Origin: Lethocerus indicus
Taxonomy: Eukaryota; Arthropoda; Insecta; Hemiptera; Belostomatidae
NCBI GenBank assembly: GCA_019843655.1
Contig: JACDQD010000001.1
Span: forward strand, 43,654,230 to 43,718,229
Direction of reading: 5' to 3'
Length of the DNA stretch: 64,000 bases
In this document: piece by piece, positions 14,301-28,300 of the stretch
Numbering within the stretch: the first letter of the stretch is position 1
Layout: each line of letters starts with the position of its first letter
Translations under genes and position numbers: made by a program
The notes under the pieces: model-generated
Database searches by the model: none
Seen by the model: the letters and a program-made list of their open reading frames with translations, nothing else
What the model was told of the DNA's origin: nothing

Positions 14301-16327
14301 CAGTTTTATTTGGGGAGGGGGACCAGCTGCAGGTGAGCGGTTATTTTGAGTACGGCAACCGCTCCTTCATATTGTGACAAACCCATTCGTTCAAATTGAA
14401 AGGTTAATTCCTTATTGCGGAACGATATGTTGCCTCCTTATGCACCAACTGAAAAAGACGAACGAAGCATTGCCGTAAATTTCGTAGCCCGAACATTTTC
14501 TTCTTTTTTCCTTTCATCTATGTTACCAAGTTTCCCTCTTTTCGGCGGTGAAGATTTGATTTGGGTTTTGTTCCTTTTGTCCGAGGCCTTCCTACCAATC
14601 CACGATACCCCCCCCCCCGTATTCGATATTGCGAACGTACTTCCCGCTGTCAATTTTATTTCTGGCGAATACGCTAGCCGCTCTGTTTTAATCAATTTAA
14701 TATTTTTGCAACTTTTATAATTTCTCTTCAATCCTTATCGCGTTGAATAGTTATAATTGCCCCGAAATTTGAATTGACGTTTTATTTCTTATCTTCTCTC
14801 GGACGTCTCTGGCAGTAATGATTACTACGATGATTAGTGTAACTCGCACTTTTTGTCTATCGCCAATAGATCGATTTAAAAATAATACTCGTGGGTTAAA
14901 CTACTTCTTTCGTTCCTTTATTTTCAATTTAAACCAATTTATACTACCGAAGTAACGAACTAAATCCAATTTTCAGAGGGCAGATGTTCTTTGCATTGTA
15001 TCCCCTTAGTGAAACGTTTAATTATTTCTCCTATCTATTTTTTAAGTAGAACTATGCACTTACGCAATGATTGTCATTGATTTTCATTGTTACATAATCT
15101 GTCTTCAAGATTTATAGTATTAACAAATTTCAATAGTTCGGTTCGTTGTCAATGGTATTACCGAGTGTTTGAATAGTTTCTCTTGTAGCAATTAGCATCC
15201 CCTTTAACAAGAGGGGATGTGTTATTCTCATATATCCTGTTCTTTACCCGTTTTTGCAATCCTTCCCGTTTTCCGGCAATGTAATAACCATTTCGCCACG
15301 GGTCTGTATCCTGTTTCATTTCGTTTAGTCGACTTTATTTTTTCTGATATTTAATTGTATTTATAAGGCAATTTATAATTATTTATAATTTATAAAGATT
15401 TAAAAGAAATACTTTTCGGACGAGACCAAATGTATCTCCCTATAAATGGAGATTATGTTCAAAGATCTAGAGTTAGAGTTTGTTGATTTGTTTAAGGATT
15501 CGTTTACTGGACCGACGGGCCAACTTTTTGATACGGGTTTTTTACGAAAATAGAACGACTCGTAAGTCGCGACGCGTAACGAACGTCCGGTCGGTGTAAA
15601 CATCATTACTATTCCCAGACAAAAAAAGGCTCTCTCTAGGGCGAGTGACCGTCTCGAGGGTAATTATTTCACCCTCCACCCCCCCACGCCCAAATCTTCC
15701 TTTTCCTGCTTTTAAAGCCCAAATTGAGGTTTACGCTTTTCCTGTCGGAGTTAATCCGGGTCGCCGGAGCTTAATTCCTTTAAAAGCGTCCGACGCCTCA
15801 CGGACTACTGAAAAAAGAATGCCTCCTCCGGCCCCCACCATCTATCGTTTCACCGACATAAACAACCGATAAAAATGAATTCGTAAACGCACCTCTCGAT
15901 TTATTTCATTTTAAATTCGAAATATATATTTAAGTGCGTGTAGTTATCATCTAAAGAGAACGACACAAAACGGACATTCCGCCCGGGACTTTCTAACACG
16001 TTACGCGGCGGTGAATAATTCGCATTATTCACTTACCGATTATATTATTATTCACGGTTTGTTTCGGATCCGTTCGGAATGCGGCATCGGAGGATGAACG
16101 TGCATAACACTCATAAGTTTCGTATTTCCGGCCCCAAATTGGTTTCCGGTCTTCAATCGACACCGTGGATCTACCATTATTATAACAGTATGGGAAAAGG
16201 CGGACTGAAAGAAGGGGCCTTAGGCCGGCCTTGCCAAGGACGGACCGCTTCCCACCGTTCCACTTTCTCTGGCCCCTAACGCCCCACTCCTTCTCCACTA
16301 TGTTACCCTCCCTTACTTAACTGTCTC

Positions 16328-16372
<45 letters not shown>

Positions 16373-19300
16373 CGCGTGTGTATTCGTATGTGTGTTATAT
16401 ACGCGATAATGATTCACCGGTTGCTCCGGGTCGAATGCAAGTTCGAATTGCCAATTTGGTTCGGGAGTTCGTGGAATTGACCCCCGGCTCATACCGTCTC
16501 GGGTATGTCGGGTACGCCTGTAAACCGGATCGGATTACAGACGGGATTACCAATCAATCACCCTTATCCCGTGCCCCACTCTCGAGATAGAAGGCGTACA
16601 CAAGTACATAAGTCATCCTTCTCCTAATTGTAGCTCTCAAATGGTTAAGATTCGAGAACTGAACGCCCTGGTGGGCGTCTTTAATTATTGCTAACTAGCT
16701 TCCGATGGATCGCATAATACTGCAGGAAGAAGCTCGGTTAGCGGGTGTCGACACGCGCTTAGTCCGCGATTTTCCCCGCTTTCGGAAACCTGAGCTAATT
16801 CCGGTGGAAGTGTTTTTGCCCTTTCCCCCCGGGGCCCTACGCTTACTCGGTCTTTAGTTCGTTCCCGAGCCTTTGTACTCCACGAGGATTTTAATTGGCG
16901 ATCTTACGAGAAAATGGCCGGCGGTTTTGTTGTTTGTGTATGCGGTGGTTCGTGTATTTCTCGGCTCACCGGCGATATGACAACGCGCCCGAAACGGGTG
17001 CTCGAGTATACGGTATTTCAGCGTATCATTATTCGGGTTAACGAGACCGAAACAATCCCAGCCTCGCTATCAGAGGCCGTTACGCACCTCGTCTCCTTCC
17101 CGTACCGGAATATCGCGAAATTATCATTAGGATAATTATAAGGTGTCGATAATATTTTTGTGGGACACAGAGTCGTCTCGAGCAGTTAATACCGTCGCGT
17201 TCGTTATCTTAGGAAGTATGTGGGCGCAGCGGACTTTCTTATACTGTTTACGGTCGTTTTATTCGTTCCTGCGATAAATCCCAGCTGTATTTTTTCGGTA
17301 TCGATTGGCGTCCGCGTATCGACGCCTCGTAAAAGCGCGTCAGCGCTTCCTCCGTTTCCCGTTTATTCTGGTTGTATTGTTTCGCACGAGATTTCCGGAG
17401 GACCGACCGGGTGTTTACTTCGTATACTGTGGTTTAATTTTGATTTCCGAATCGGAGGAGGCCGGAATTTTGTCGGGAGGCGGAAGGCTCCCGAGGCGGC
17501 TTTGAAATATTACCGGAGTTTCAAACATTTCGGGTTTTCGAGAAATGATATATGTAAGAGGTGGCGGGGCGCGAGGATTTCAGAAGAAAAGTCGCCACCA
17601 GCATTACCTTAACGTTTTTTTTTATTTCCGACTTTCTTTACCCGAACTTTCAGCGCCCCTCTTGTCAGAATAGTATTAGGCAAGTACATTTTTTTGTATA
17701 ACCTCGCTGGAAGTACCTTATAGTTTAAAGAAGCGCCGCGTTTTTCCGACTCTTTTCTATTATTGCGAATTGAACTTTCGACCGGTGGTCGAGTATCCGC
17801 CGTCTGTTTTACAGAACGGCAATACTCACGAGACCCATCCGCATTTTTGCCTTCGTATCTTCGTTTAAAGACGTTCGTCGCAAAGGCCTGTGTCTATTTC
17901 TATGTCTTTATATTCAAATAAAATACGCCTTGCCCGCGCCGCGAGGCAACGGTCAATTAATCGCTGCTCGACATCAGGGCTTTCTATAGAATTCACTGTG
18001 GCAGATCTTACCTAAAGAACTGTTTCTGGATGCAGTGCGGATATAAGACGGCCCGAGAGGGGGTCGCGATAAGGAGCAATCGATACCCGGGTCAAGACGG
18101 TAAGAACGAAGCCACTTTTAGGGTTCCGTCCCAGGTTCGATCCCTGGCGGCGATCGTATTTTTCACCCTGCTGGAAAATACGTTTCTCCGTCCTGCGTTG
18201 CGATCGATCCGTGTAGACTTTTAATTAGGGTAGCGTAGGGCCCATTTTGTGGCGGGCGCGATATCGAATGAGACGTCTAACTTGATTATTTCCGATCTTC
18301 CGACTCCCGTACCGGTGCAAAGCTCATGCGGTCGGAAGGAGCCCGAGACCGCAGACAAATCGCGAAGGGGAAGTATCAACATCAAGTATTCTGTCTTAGC
18401 ACTTGGCGGCTCCATTAATCCCCTGGAGGGGGGGTACATTAATTGCTACCTTCCCCCAACCCCTTTTTTAACCTCTCCCGGACAGATCTCAGTCTTGACT
18501 TACCGCCGGAGCTTTATTGCTTGTAACTTATTCTCGTTTGGACTAAGTAGTCGGGTGCCGTGTGCCGAGATTTCTACCTCCTTCTTCTCGGTACAGTGCG
18601 GCGGATCCAAATTCGACCGTTCCTAAAGCACGATTCTGACTTCGATTATAGCTTTAAATAAAATATGGAACGGTTTAAAATATTTGCACCGCGTATCGGT
18701 TTTTCACGTGATCATAATTATAGTAATAGACCTGCGGCAATTGGGGTTGATTAACAAAATTAATCAATCGAGCTTAATAGAAGTCGATAATAGTAATACA
18801 TTTTTGTGTATTTGTAAAATGGCCAATACCGCTTTAATGTTACTCCAATAGGTATTTATATACAATGGGCATGACACCACCGAATATAAAAACAGAAAAA
18901 ATATTGGAATAGCAGTTTTGGATTATGTTAATTTAATTTATATATAAGTAATTATGTTAGATTTTCACTAACTATTATTTAATGAGCTCTATAATCCGAA
19001 TTTAAAAAACCGGTTGCTGTTTATATAATATAATCAATGTGGCTATAGAATATAGTTGGAATTCGTTAAGTTTCGTTCAATCCTGGCTCCAAGATTGTTT
19101 TTTAATTATTGCGAGTATACCGGAGTTCACGAGCTCCAGCCGATCAGTTTTCCTGCGATATTAATCAGTAACTTCTTTCATTTTTAAATTTAACATTTTC
19201 AATAAGTTCGTTTATAACGCGCGTCGCTGGACATAAAAAAAAGAAGTAATGATTTGGAATCATGATATAAATTGGAGGGAGGCGCGGCAAGAGCGGGCCG

Positions 19301-22300
19301 TATCCGGGCAACCTTAAGGAAATTAGTTTCAGAGTCGTGTGAGGTCGTTACCTTCTATAAATTGGGTCATTTCCCGGAATATCGGACTTTTAAAAGTTCG
19401 GAATGAAAGAGTTTCAGTGTTGTTATGGGGGACGCCCTTATTGAAAACTGATTTTTTTAAATCGCATTTTCCAAGCGCACTCTACTTTATTTTTTGCCAG
19501 AGCCGTAACAACACTTTCCGAGATAAAGTGCACTCAGCTTATGCGTCTGGGACCGCATAAATTTTTTACGGTTTAATTTTATGCCCGCAGGTGGTGGTCG
19601 AGAGTTCGACATCGGCACTGGAATACGGTGACCTTCTCGTCTACGAAAACTCGCCGGTTAATGCCGACCTTCATTTCGACGCTCAGATGATGCACTTGTA
19701 CGTCATGACCGAGAAGCAGGTAAGTCTTCCTCTCTACTTTCAGAGTGACTTGAATTTAACTACCCCTGCTTTGTTCCAAAAAAGAGAACAGAAATGCCAA
19801 AAAGTGATGGTCGACCCAAGTAAATTTAGTCTCAACGCCACAAATAGAATTCCGTCAGTAATATAGTGAGGTTTTCACACGTTTCGGGGTCATCATACTC
19901 TCCAAATAAGGACATATGAAGCTGTGAGCCACCGAAGATAGAATGATAGTTTAATAAATTTTGTGATAAATTTAATGGACTCATTCGACCAAGAAAAAAC
20001 TTTAGAATGTAGCTGGTAGGTTTGAATTTTCAACAGACAAAAAGCAAAAATATCTACGCTCTATACACGATGCTTAATCGGAAGATGACATTCATTATGA
20101 CTTTATGTAACCGGTCTAGCTTCTTAGGAAAGCGAGCGGGTGCATATAATCGTAATTACCAGTTATATAAATAGTTTTGGTAATATGGTGTACTATAAAC
20201 AAATTAGGTTGACTGAGGGCCCTCAGTCGGGTTGGCAATACCGTTAAGTGCATGTTGGCCAAACAGTGATGGTGATATGAATTACAAAGTTATTAGGTAC
20301 AATAATTAATATTTTGTACTCTCGGACATAATCAGGTTCAAATAGTCTACAGGTAAAAGATAGTCGTATAATGTGCATTTTCGGTATCTTAGTCTCATAT
20401 TTTTCCGATAGGCTTTATGGACGATAGGAAATAAAAAATTAAACCTCCATAAGTTGTATCTTTCCCGTTGGAGTTGTCCCGAAAACGGCGGGGTGGCAAT
20501 TAAAGGGTCTAAAACGGGCTGACACGCTGCCTTCCCTCGGAGGCAGGACGGCCCCTATTGGATACGTGCTCGGTTGTACGGCATTTCTCGTCTCCAGGAA
20601 GCACTTGTTGTCCCGGTGGGGTCAAAAATATTTTCGTTTCTCCTATCCGGCCGTTTTATTAAACCCGGTCGGATATTTTGGCTGAATCGCGAACGCTGCG
20701 TAAATAAGACAAAAGGACTTACTGACTTTGGCGAGTAGTCGAAACCAGTCTAGCTTTGGACCGACTAAGCGAGCGGGCGCTTAATTAAATAATTAGATTC
20801 GTTAATAATATGATGTAATATAAAGAATTTAAGTCGACTGTAAAATGTATGAATTCCCATATCAGTACGGAAATAAAAGTTAGATGTTGCAACCTGATTG
20901 GAGTCTTTCGTTCTTAATGGCGGCTAGGCGTATTGTTATTAAGGCGTTGTCATTAAGAAATTTGTATTCTTGTTTTTTATCTATTCAGTACTCGACCCGT
21001 TTCGGATTTTCGCCGTCGCCATTTCCGACCGTTGCACCGAACAGTGCATTTCGCCCCGAAAACGTTACTGATCGTAACGTAAATCGTCGTTTGTAGCTGA
21101 CGATTGGCGTAGATTTGGCTTTTTAAGCAATATGGAAGAAAAATAATGAATGGTTCTTATCGCTTTCGAAACTTCTGAAAGAAAATTTCGAAATGAAATG
21201 TTGAAAAATGAGAACGCCGAGTTTGGGAAGGGGGCGAAATTCGTTTTTCATGCTACTGTCGATGGCGGGACGCCAAATCGGTCCGGCTTTAGACCAGGCA
21301 GGGGCGTCAGAAAATAGCACCGGTGGATTATATTCCATACCCTCTCGGAACCCCTTAAAATGCGGATCACTATAGGTAGTATCGATGCTGAAGGATTCAT
21401 TCCTGTCTATAGAATATAAAACGAGACCTATGTTTTTGAGGATATCTTTTTTTTTTATTGAGTTTTGTGAAACGTATGTGGACGCGAGACTGTGCGAGTA
21501 TTATTCGCGGGTAATAGCGGAGGTTTCCGACGGAGAATTGGGATTCTCTAATTCTGTTATCTTCATTGAGATTTATAACAGCAAAGAGTGCGCCGACGCG
21601 ACGTCCCTCCTTATTTATAGCCATCGAATCATCATAATTCTCGGTTAGAAACGGGGCGTCCGCCCCCAACCAATTATTTTCCCCCGTTTCCTTCTGTTTC
21701 GGCGTACTCCGCTCTACTGCCCGTAACGGTGACATCCCCCGCCCCACTAATATATCCGTTATATCATCCCAAGCGATGATAATGAGTGTTTCGTTTTCGC
21801 TCGCTCCCGCCCTGGACCGGTTTCGGCTTCACCCCATCTTAGGAGCGCGGGACATTCGTCCATCCTGTGTGTCAATTTTAGCGCCGTGTGCGAGCTTATA
21901 AACTTTTAATTGCTTTAAATTTGTAATGGTTTATGGTTTAAATTTGGCGTTGTATCTTGCCAATTCTAACGAATTTAAATATTTGGTTCGGGAGAACTTA
22001 CAGTAAGCAGTGTTACATTTTTTGAGCCGCTAGATAGGCATGATTATTATCCCCAACGAAGAGACTGCTTTCAGCCGCAAGACTAAAGTGTCAAGATTAG
22101 AAAACTTATAATTAAGATTTTTTGAAGTGTGAACACTGATTCTGAACTTCTATTGCTCCATAGAACTTCATTTTTATTATTTCCTCCCCTCCCTTATATT
22201 ATTATTTAATACGAATATTTTGGTTGTGAATTTGTTAATTCTTTAATTGGAATTGTGTCGTTTCACAGACACTCAATTAACGGGAGGTAATTTTCACGCA

Positions 22301-25300
22301 TTATCGTGCACTAACATCCAATTGTATTGATTTAGTTTTGTCACTACCGTTAGCGTGTGTCGGTACTACGGCACACGAAATCTATGGTATTCCAACCTCT
22401 CGCAGATCACAAAACAGGTATTCTAATAAACTGTAGTGTAACCAAATGCCCGTGGTTGTACCCCAACATTAAATGTGTAGTATATTTAGAGTACAGGAGT
22501 TTGTTTAAATTTAAATATTTTAGGACCGGGCCGTGGGCCGAAATTTAAATTTAAACGTTCGGAAAGGGGTTGGCGTTTTAAGTGGCGGTTAGACCGTCGT
22601 ACAAACGACGCTCGTAAAATGTATCCGGGGACAAGGTGAGGTATTAATTTTTGCGCGTACAGGAACGACAGGGAGCGTTATATGGGGGTGTAGTCGGGAT
22701 TAAATCCAGGTTATATTGGAAGGGTTTGTCAGGGGGGCTAAATAAATTGGTCGAGCGTGTATTACGGCCGTAATTGCCACTCTCGGACACTACTCCTTTT
22801 ATGACTACCCCTGTACTCCCAAGTTATTGGATAAGCCATAAAATCCGGACGCTTGCACAAGAGGTGGAAGAAAATAGAATCGGCCCCGCAGACGTAGGGC
22901 CTGGGAAGGATAAATTCGAACTTTTAATTACGCACCCGACGACCTTTTTAATATCCCCGTCTCAGTAAAACTTCATTATATACGCGGAGCTGGCCAAAAT
23001 GCTTATACACGCTTCAATAGTAGCTGTTTATTATGCACTTTATTTTACTTTCTTTTTTTTTTTAATCCGAATGGACTTATGATCACTGCGTAGTATTATG
23101 CATTGTCAGCAGTAGCACAATTCCTAAAGCCTTAGTGAAAGTCGAGACAAAATGGTGGAGCTGCACTCAACTTTCGAGACCATTTTCAAGTGGCAAATGT
23201 ATATTTGAGAATGTGCACGAAGTCCAGCGGCAGCGTCTCGAAACTGATTTTACCGTGTGTTGGGCTAATGTGACCTCGATGTCTGTATGAACTTATAAAG
23301 TTTTACGCGGGCATTTTTCATATCGGTGCATACATTTTTTTCTTGGCCCTCCATATTGTCTTTTTTTGTTCGAAAGATAGGGTCCGGTATCTGGTAATAA
23401 TCAGATTTTGTGGCTTAATAATCCCGGTCCGGTCCTAGTTTCGGTCCTCCCTCTAAAAAAGGTTTATCGCGTGGGCCTGAAGAAGCTTCTCGTTAACCGG
23501 GTAATCCATTAAAACATTCAATTTGGTTGTAGGGCTCAGTATTTCCAATATTGACCGAAGGCCATTTCCGGAATTGTTTTTTTCCGCCCGGGGGAGTATA
23601 CGACACTCCGTCTCTTTTAATTAATACAGGGCCCAGTGCACATCTCCGGGTTCGCTCCGCGATTTAATTAACGTATTTCAATCTGTAGACAAATACGCGG
23701 GTTCCTTCGTTGCCGTCAATTCGACGATTCTCCCGACTCGTTGGGTGTGGGGTGGGCTCTTATTAATAACATTGTGTATGCTTACCGTGTTTGTGCCGAT
23801 GTTTGATTTTTCCCTTTTCATAAAAACTAAGGGATAAAAGTGGGTCGGGGGAAAGATCTTATATAGTCTTGTTTATCTAGTGTTCTCGTTTACTTTTGAA
23901 ACATCGCCCACCCCCCGATTTGTTTTTCTGTTTTTTTTCCCTTTTGTCTGACTTTGTTTGCCCTTCTCCGTTGGAAATTAATTCTTTTTTAAACGCTCCC
24001 GAAGCGCTTGAACGGAAGACGCAAAACGATTTGCATTTGCGCGTAGGATATCTTTATTAAAAAGGCGTATCCTGGAATGCGAATTTAATAAATCCATCTC
24101 ACCCCCCTCATCGTTATCTTCGCCCAATCTCAGAAACTCTTCTGTCTTTCGGATGAGAAATAAGCCATAATATATCACTCTGTATCGGCTCCGTCCATAA
24201 TTTTCCCCAATAACGTTCACAGCCGAAGTTTTAATATAGTTTTAAGTTTACCCCTTTCTCTATTTATTTATCGTAACTAGTGTATTCGGTATCTACACTA
24301 TAGGCGGTATCTACACTATACGGTATCTAATGCTATAGATATTTTTGAGGTATGTTATATAGGTATAGAGTGGAGAGACGGGGTTTTTAGCAAAGAAGCC
24401 ACTTGGTGGAACTTCTGACACGAACACTAAACCTAGCCACTTCCACTCGGTTGCCAATAGGGGTGGGGTGTATTTTTGAGTATGGGGAATTGTGGGAAGC
24501 GATAATTTCGAATTAAAATTCGGGAAAGGTTTATTTTTATTTTTTGGACCACAGACCAGGATTGATGTAGTATTTGAATTCGATTTCGGTAATTTTGTGA
24601 AAAGCTCTCCTCTCGATCGGTTTCTGAATTTCGAACTAAGTTTGGCCGATGCAGTTAGGATCCTCAGAGATGAAGGAACTACCGGAAATTATTCCTGTTT
24701 TTCGGGATGTTTCCGGTTATATGCTTGGTGCGGACTCCCCAGCTCTGGACTCGGAACGTTCCCCGTTATCTGCGCCCTGAAATCGCGGTCTCGCGTGCCC
24801 ATACAGTTTTATATCCGCAATTGTTTCGGTTAATGAGACATATTACGTTAGGGGATTACTCGCACGCAATCCGAACGGGTATTATTGATTTTGTGATCGG
24901 GTTATATTTTGACTCGCGCTTTTTGTCCCTTTCCGAGCATTAGTCGGGTCGTGAAAATACTCGGTCTCTTAATTTCTGGCGGGTGGAGAGCAGGAGGGAG
25001 GGAAGAATTTACTTTCCGCGGACTGTTCTAATCCAAAGCTTAAAGCGTTACTATACCGATGATAGGGACGTTGCTACTTAACGCGGTTAGTAAATTAAAA
25101 ACCGAATTATGAATAGCATGGACACCCTCGCGTTCCTCGGCCCAACAAATGCAGTTTAAACTAAACTGGTTAACCGCCAAGAAATTGTTCACCCTTATTC
25201 CTCGGTTTACGCCAATTAAGAGTAAGTTTGATTTAAGACGTATTTAAAACTGTTCGACGCTGTTTTAAACGGGTCGAAACGTCAACCAAGTCTCGAGTGA

Positions 25301-28300
25301 AGAACGCGTCTTCGATTGTGTCTCGGCCATCATTTGTCAGTTTAGGGCCGTAGCGTATCGCACTTATAATAGGTACATTCGTCCCGCAGTCGCGTGCCCG
25401 CTCCCCGGAGGGAATAGTAACAATTGTAGAACCGACGCTTTCTACACCCGTCATTAGTCCCACGGGAGACGTTTACGATTTTGCCCGTTTATCTCGAAAC
25501 ACGCCGATAGGGGGTCGCCTAAAGAGCGGGACTTTATTATTATTCTACGCTTAGTATGCCCGTTTAATAAAAATGGAAGTCTAAAACTTACTGTAATCCA
25601 ATTCCGGGGATAAGCAATTTGTAAGTCCCCTGTGGCAGAGAAGACTAGAAGCCTAAGTTTCGTTATTAATTGTTTTGCAGGCGACCATGTGGGGCCCAAT
25701 TCGTAATGGCGGTGCTCGAGCACAGACTCGTAATAAGGAACTCGCCGTTCACGAACACAGAAGCGATTGTCCATTTAAACCTTCTCGCGGTTTATTTTCA
25801 GCAAGATCGGCGGTCGGATAGATAACTCGAATCCATTTCCGCTAGGAGACCCGGATATGCGGAGAGATCGACTAAATTTTAGTTTATGGATAATTAAGTA
25901 AAGAACGTCCGGAGTGAAAGTTTTTAGTCTTCGGTGAGGATTGCTCTCTGTGCAATCTATTGAGAATAAAATGAACTAGGAAAGTGAGCGTGGAGAAGAT
26001 CGGTACCGCCAGTACGTGACAAAAAGAAATCGAAAAGAAATTTACTCGAATAAATTATCCCTGTCGTTTCGTTACTCTCGTTTTAAATATTGACCCTTCA
26101 AATATTAACCCCTCGAAATAAAATTTAATTTTTTTTTATAATGTGAAAGCGTGCTCGTTGGTGAAGGTGGCGTTTGAATGAAGAATGTCCTGTGTATTGC
26201 ACAAAAGGATGTTTAAATTACTTAGTTTTGTTCCCACCTGTTTTCCCCCCAGCCTACTACTGGAATAATTTCAGTAATTATGCTCGCGTCTCTGTTTCCG
26301 GAAGAGGGGAAATACAGTCGAAGCGCAGAAAAAGAACAAGCGACGTCGGTAGGAGATTTACTGATGATTCGGTCAATGAGGAAACCGTATATTAATGTAA
26401 CAACAATTGTATGAGGACCGGAAATGGACATTGTAGTGGGATTAAGTGGAACGTCTTTTGTCCCCTGTCCTTCATTCAGATTTAGAGCAGAGATCTCTAG
26501 AGCCTCCCCCCTCCTTCGACCCAGGCCACTCCGAATCCGACCAGATATCCCCTTTTCTCAATTGAGGATTCGGAGTACGACGGGTTCCACAAATCCGTTA
26601 GTAACAAAGCTCGATTCGGAAAATCAGTCGACTGGAATATCTTGGACCTGATTTTAGTTTGGTTCCGGCGGAGCTCAGATTGTCCCGAATAATTCTTGTC
26701 AAACAGAAGATTCGGATTTCCGGATAATGGCTTTAAACAAGACTTTATCCCTTCATTGGTCCAATGAATGGTATTGGGCCAATAAATTTGGTTACCCCGG
26801 AATTTGCTATTTCAATATTACGGAAGGCTCTCTGAAAGACGTGGACAGATGACCGTGAATAAACGGAAAGCCCGTCTCATTAAAATAAACCAGTGAATTT
26901 TTTAAACAGGAGCCCTTTAATGTAATTAACTTTTACTTTAAATTTGGTTTTTGTTCTGGTTCATCTAAATGAAGGGTGCTTATAAACTGTAATCCTGTAT
27001 TAATTCTTTGAATTTATTCCAAAGTTTCCCAATTGTGGTGAATTAGGTGAAATGAAAATTACATTTCAAAAACGTGATTGATTAGTGAAGGTTGAAGGCA
27101 TAAATCTGCTTAAGCCTTTAGTTTTCCCCAAATAGGGGGGTGCCAAGTTTTAAAATTTTAAAGTTATTACTAGGACATAAATATAATCTACACTTCCATA
27201 TTTTCCGTTTTCTGATACTAGAATTTCGAATTAATATTAATTATTGAAAGGGTCTGAACATCCTGTATCTGAAGTAGCTTTTAAAGGACAAAGGACATCA
27301 TTACATCTAATTTGTATGGACATATTGTCCTGCTAACATAAAATAAGAGATGGATGTTTTAAGTTGTTTATATAAGAAACAATAAAAAGCGTATTTTTAA
27401 AGAAATAGTTAGCCCTTCAGATCACATAGAACTTGTTCTCCAAGAACTGTTATGTGTAAATATTTAAATTTAAAAAATGCAGTCTGTAATAGTTTCTGGA
27501 TGATATTATTTTTGTTTTAATTGTGTTTCAGGTGGCAAAAGTAAAAGTGCAAGAGTGCAGTGTCTACAAAACCTGTTTAGATTGTCTGGGGGCTAAGGAT
27601 CCTTATTGTGGATGGTGTTCCTTAGAAAACAAGTTAGTAATGAGTAGGAATATTCCTATTTTTTTAATGATTGAATTGTATGTTAATGTTTTTAACCAAC
27701 ACTTAAATTGGTTAACTTTTCTGTTTCATATAGATTTTAATCATTCTTACTATTCTATTACAGATTTATACTTTAAATCTGATATGAATTTATTTTGTCA
27801 ATTTTTTATTGTAATCTTCTGGAAATAACTTTTCTTTATTCCCCATTTCAAATCATACATCACGGGACAAATAAAACTTTTATTGTGGAAGCATATTATT
27901 TGTAGTGGTAGTTACCACAATAACAAATATAATAATGTGATTTATTGTTAACATTACATAACATATTATTATTACATCACAGCAGGTACACTCACATTAA
28001 AATGCAATTTCAAATTAACCCTATTTTGTACATTTGGTATGACAGGAATGCTAGAACATCATAATAGTTCATGAATTAAAAAAGAAAAAGAAAACTACAG
28101 TAGTAGTACAGACAATGAACTCATTTGTCCTGGAATCTACTCAGTTTATGGACATGTACAAATAAATTTCAGCACATGTGCCATGTAACATTGTCAATCG
28201 TATATTAACGTAGTTATTACTCCCCCAATAATTTTTATCTGAATTCGTAAGAATAAAATTGTTTAACTAAACATATTATTGCATATTTTAAAATATATAA

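Larger units (their letters stand above)
815..19590 (+). other. PlexA: Very large CpG-rich PlexA intron (18.8 kb)
   Basis: Donor gtaatt at 815, acceptor cccgcag ending at 19590. Open frames here are short, overlap on both strands and lack recognisable domains, so I read them as chance frames in GC-richer DNA. It holds (AT)n tracts at 5273-5328 and 16329-16369, a (GT)n tract at 12419-12439, homopolymer C or G runs, a short PLE-like repeat relic near 4151 and an isolated tRNA T-arm-like hairpin at 18131-18154. I see no nested gene that I can support. Confidence 0.75.
19720..27531 (+). other. PlexA: Large PlexA intron (7.8 kb) containing the CpG-rich to CpG-poor transition
   Basis: Donor gtaagt, acceptor gtttcag. 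Up to about 26.9 kb the sequence is GC-richer with frequent CpG; after that it is AT-rich with few CpG. It contains an 18-bp palindrome (20211), a repeat-family fragment (22371), a hairpin (22503) and a three-unit minisatellite (24287). I see no nested gene. Confidence 0.75.

Noticed and set aside
17220..17612. 130-codon frame in the large PlexA intron.
   Set aside because: Not protein-like, no homology recalled, and a second frame overlaps it on the same strand.
18083..18154. Possible tRNA gene ending in a perfect T-arm.
   Set aside because: No complementary acceptor strand and no D or anticodon arm at the right positions.
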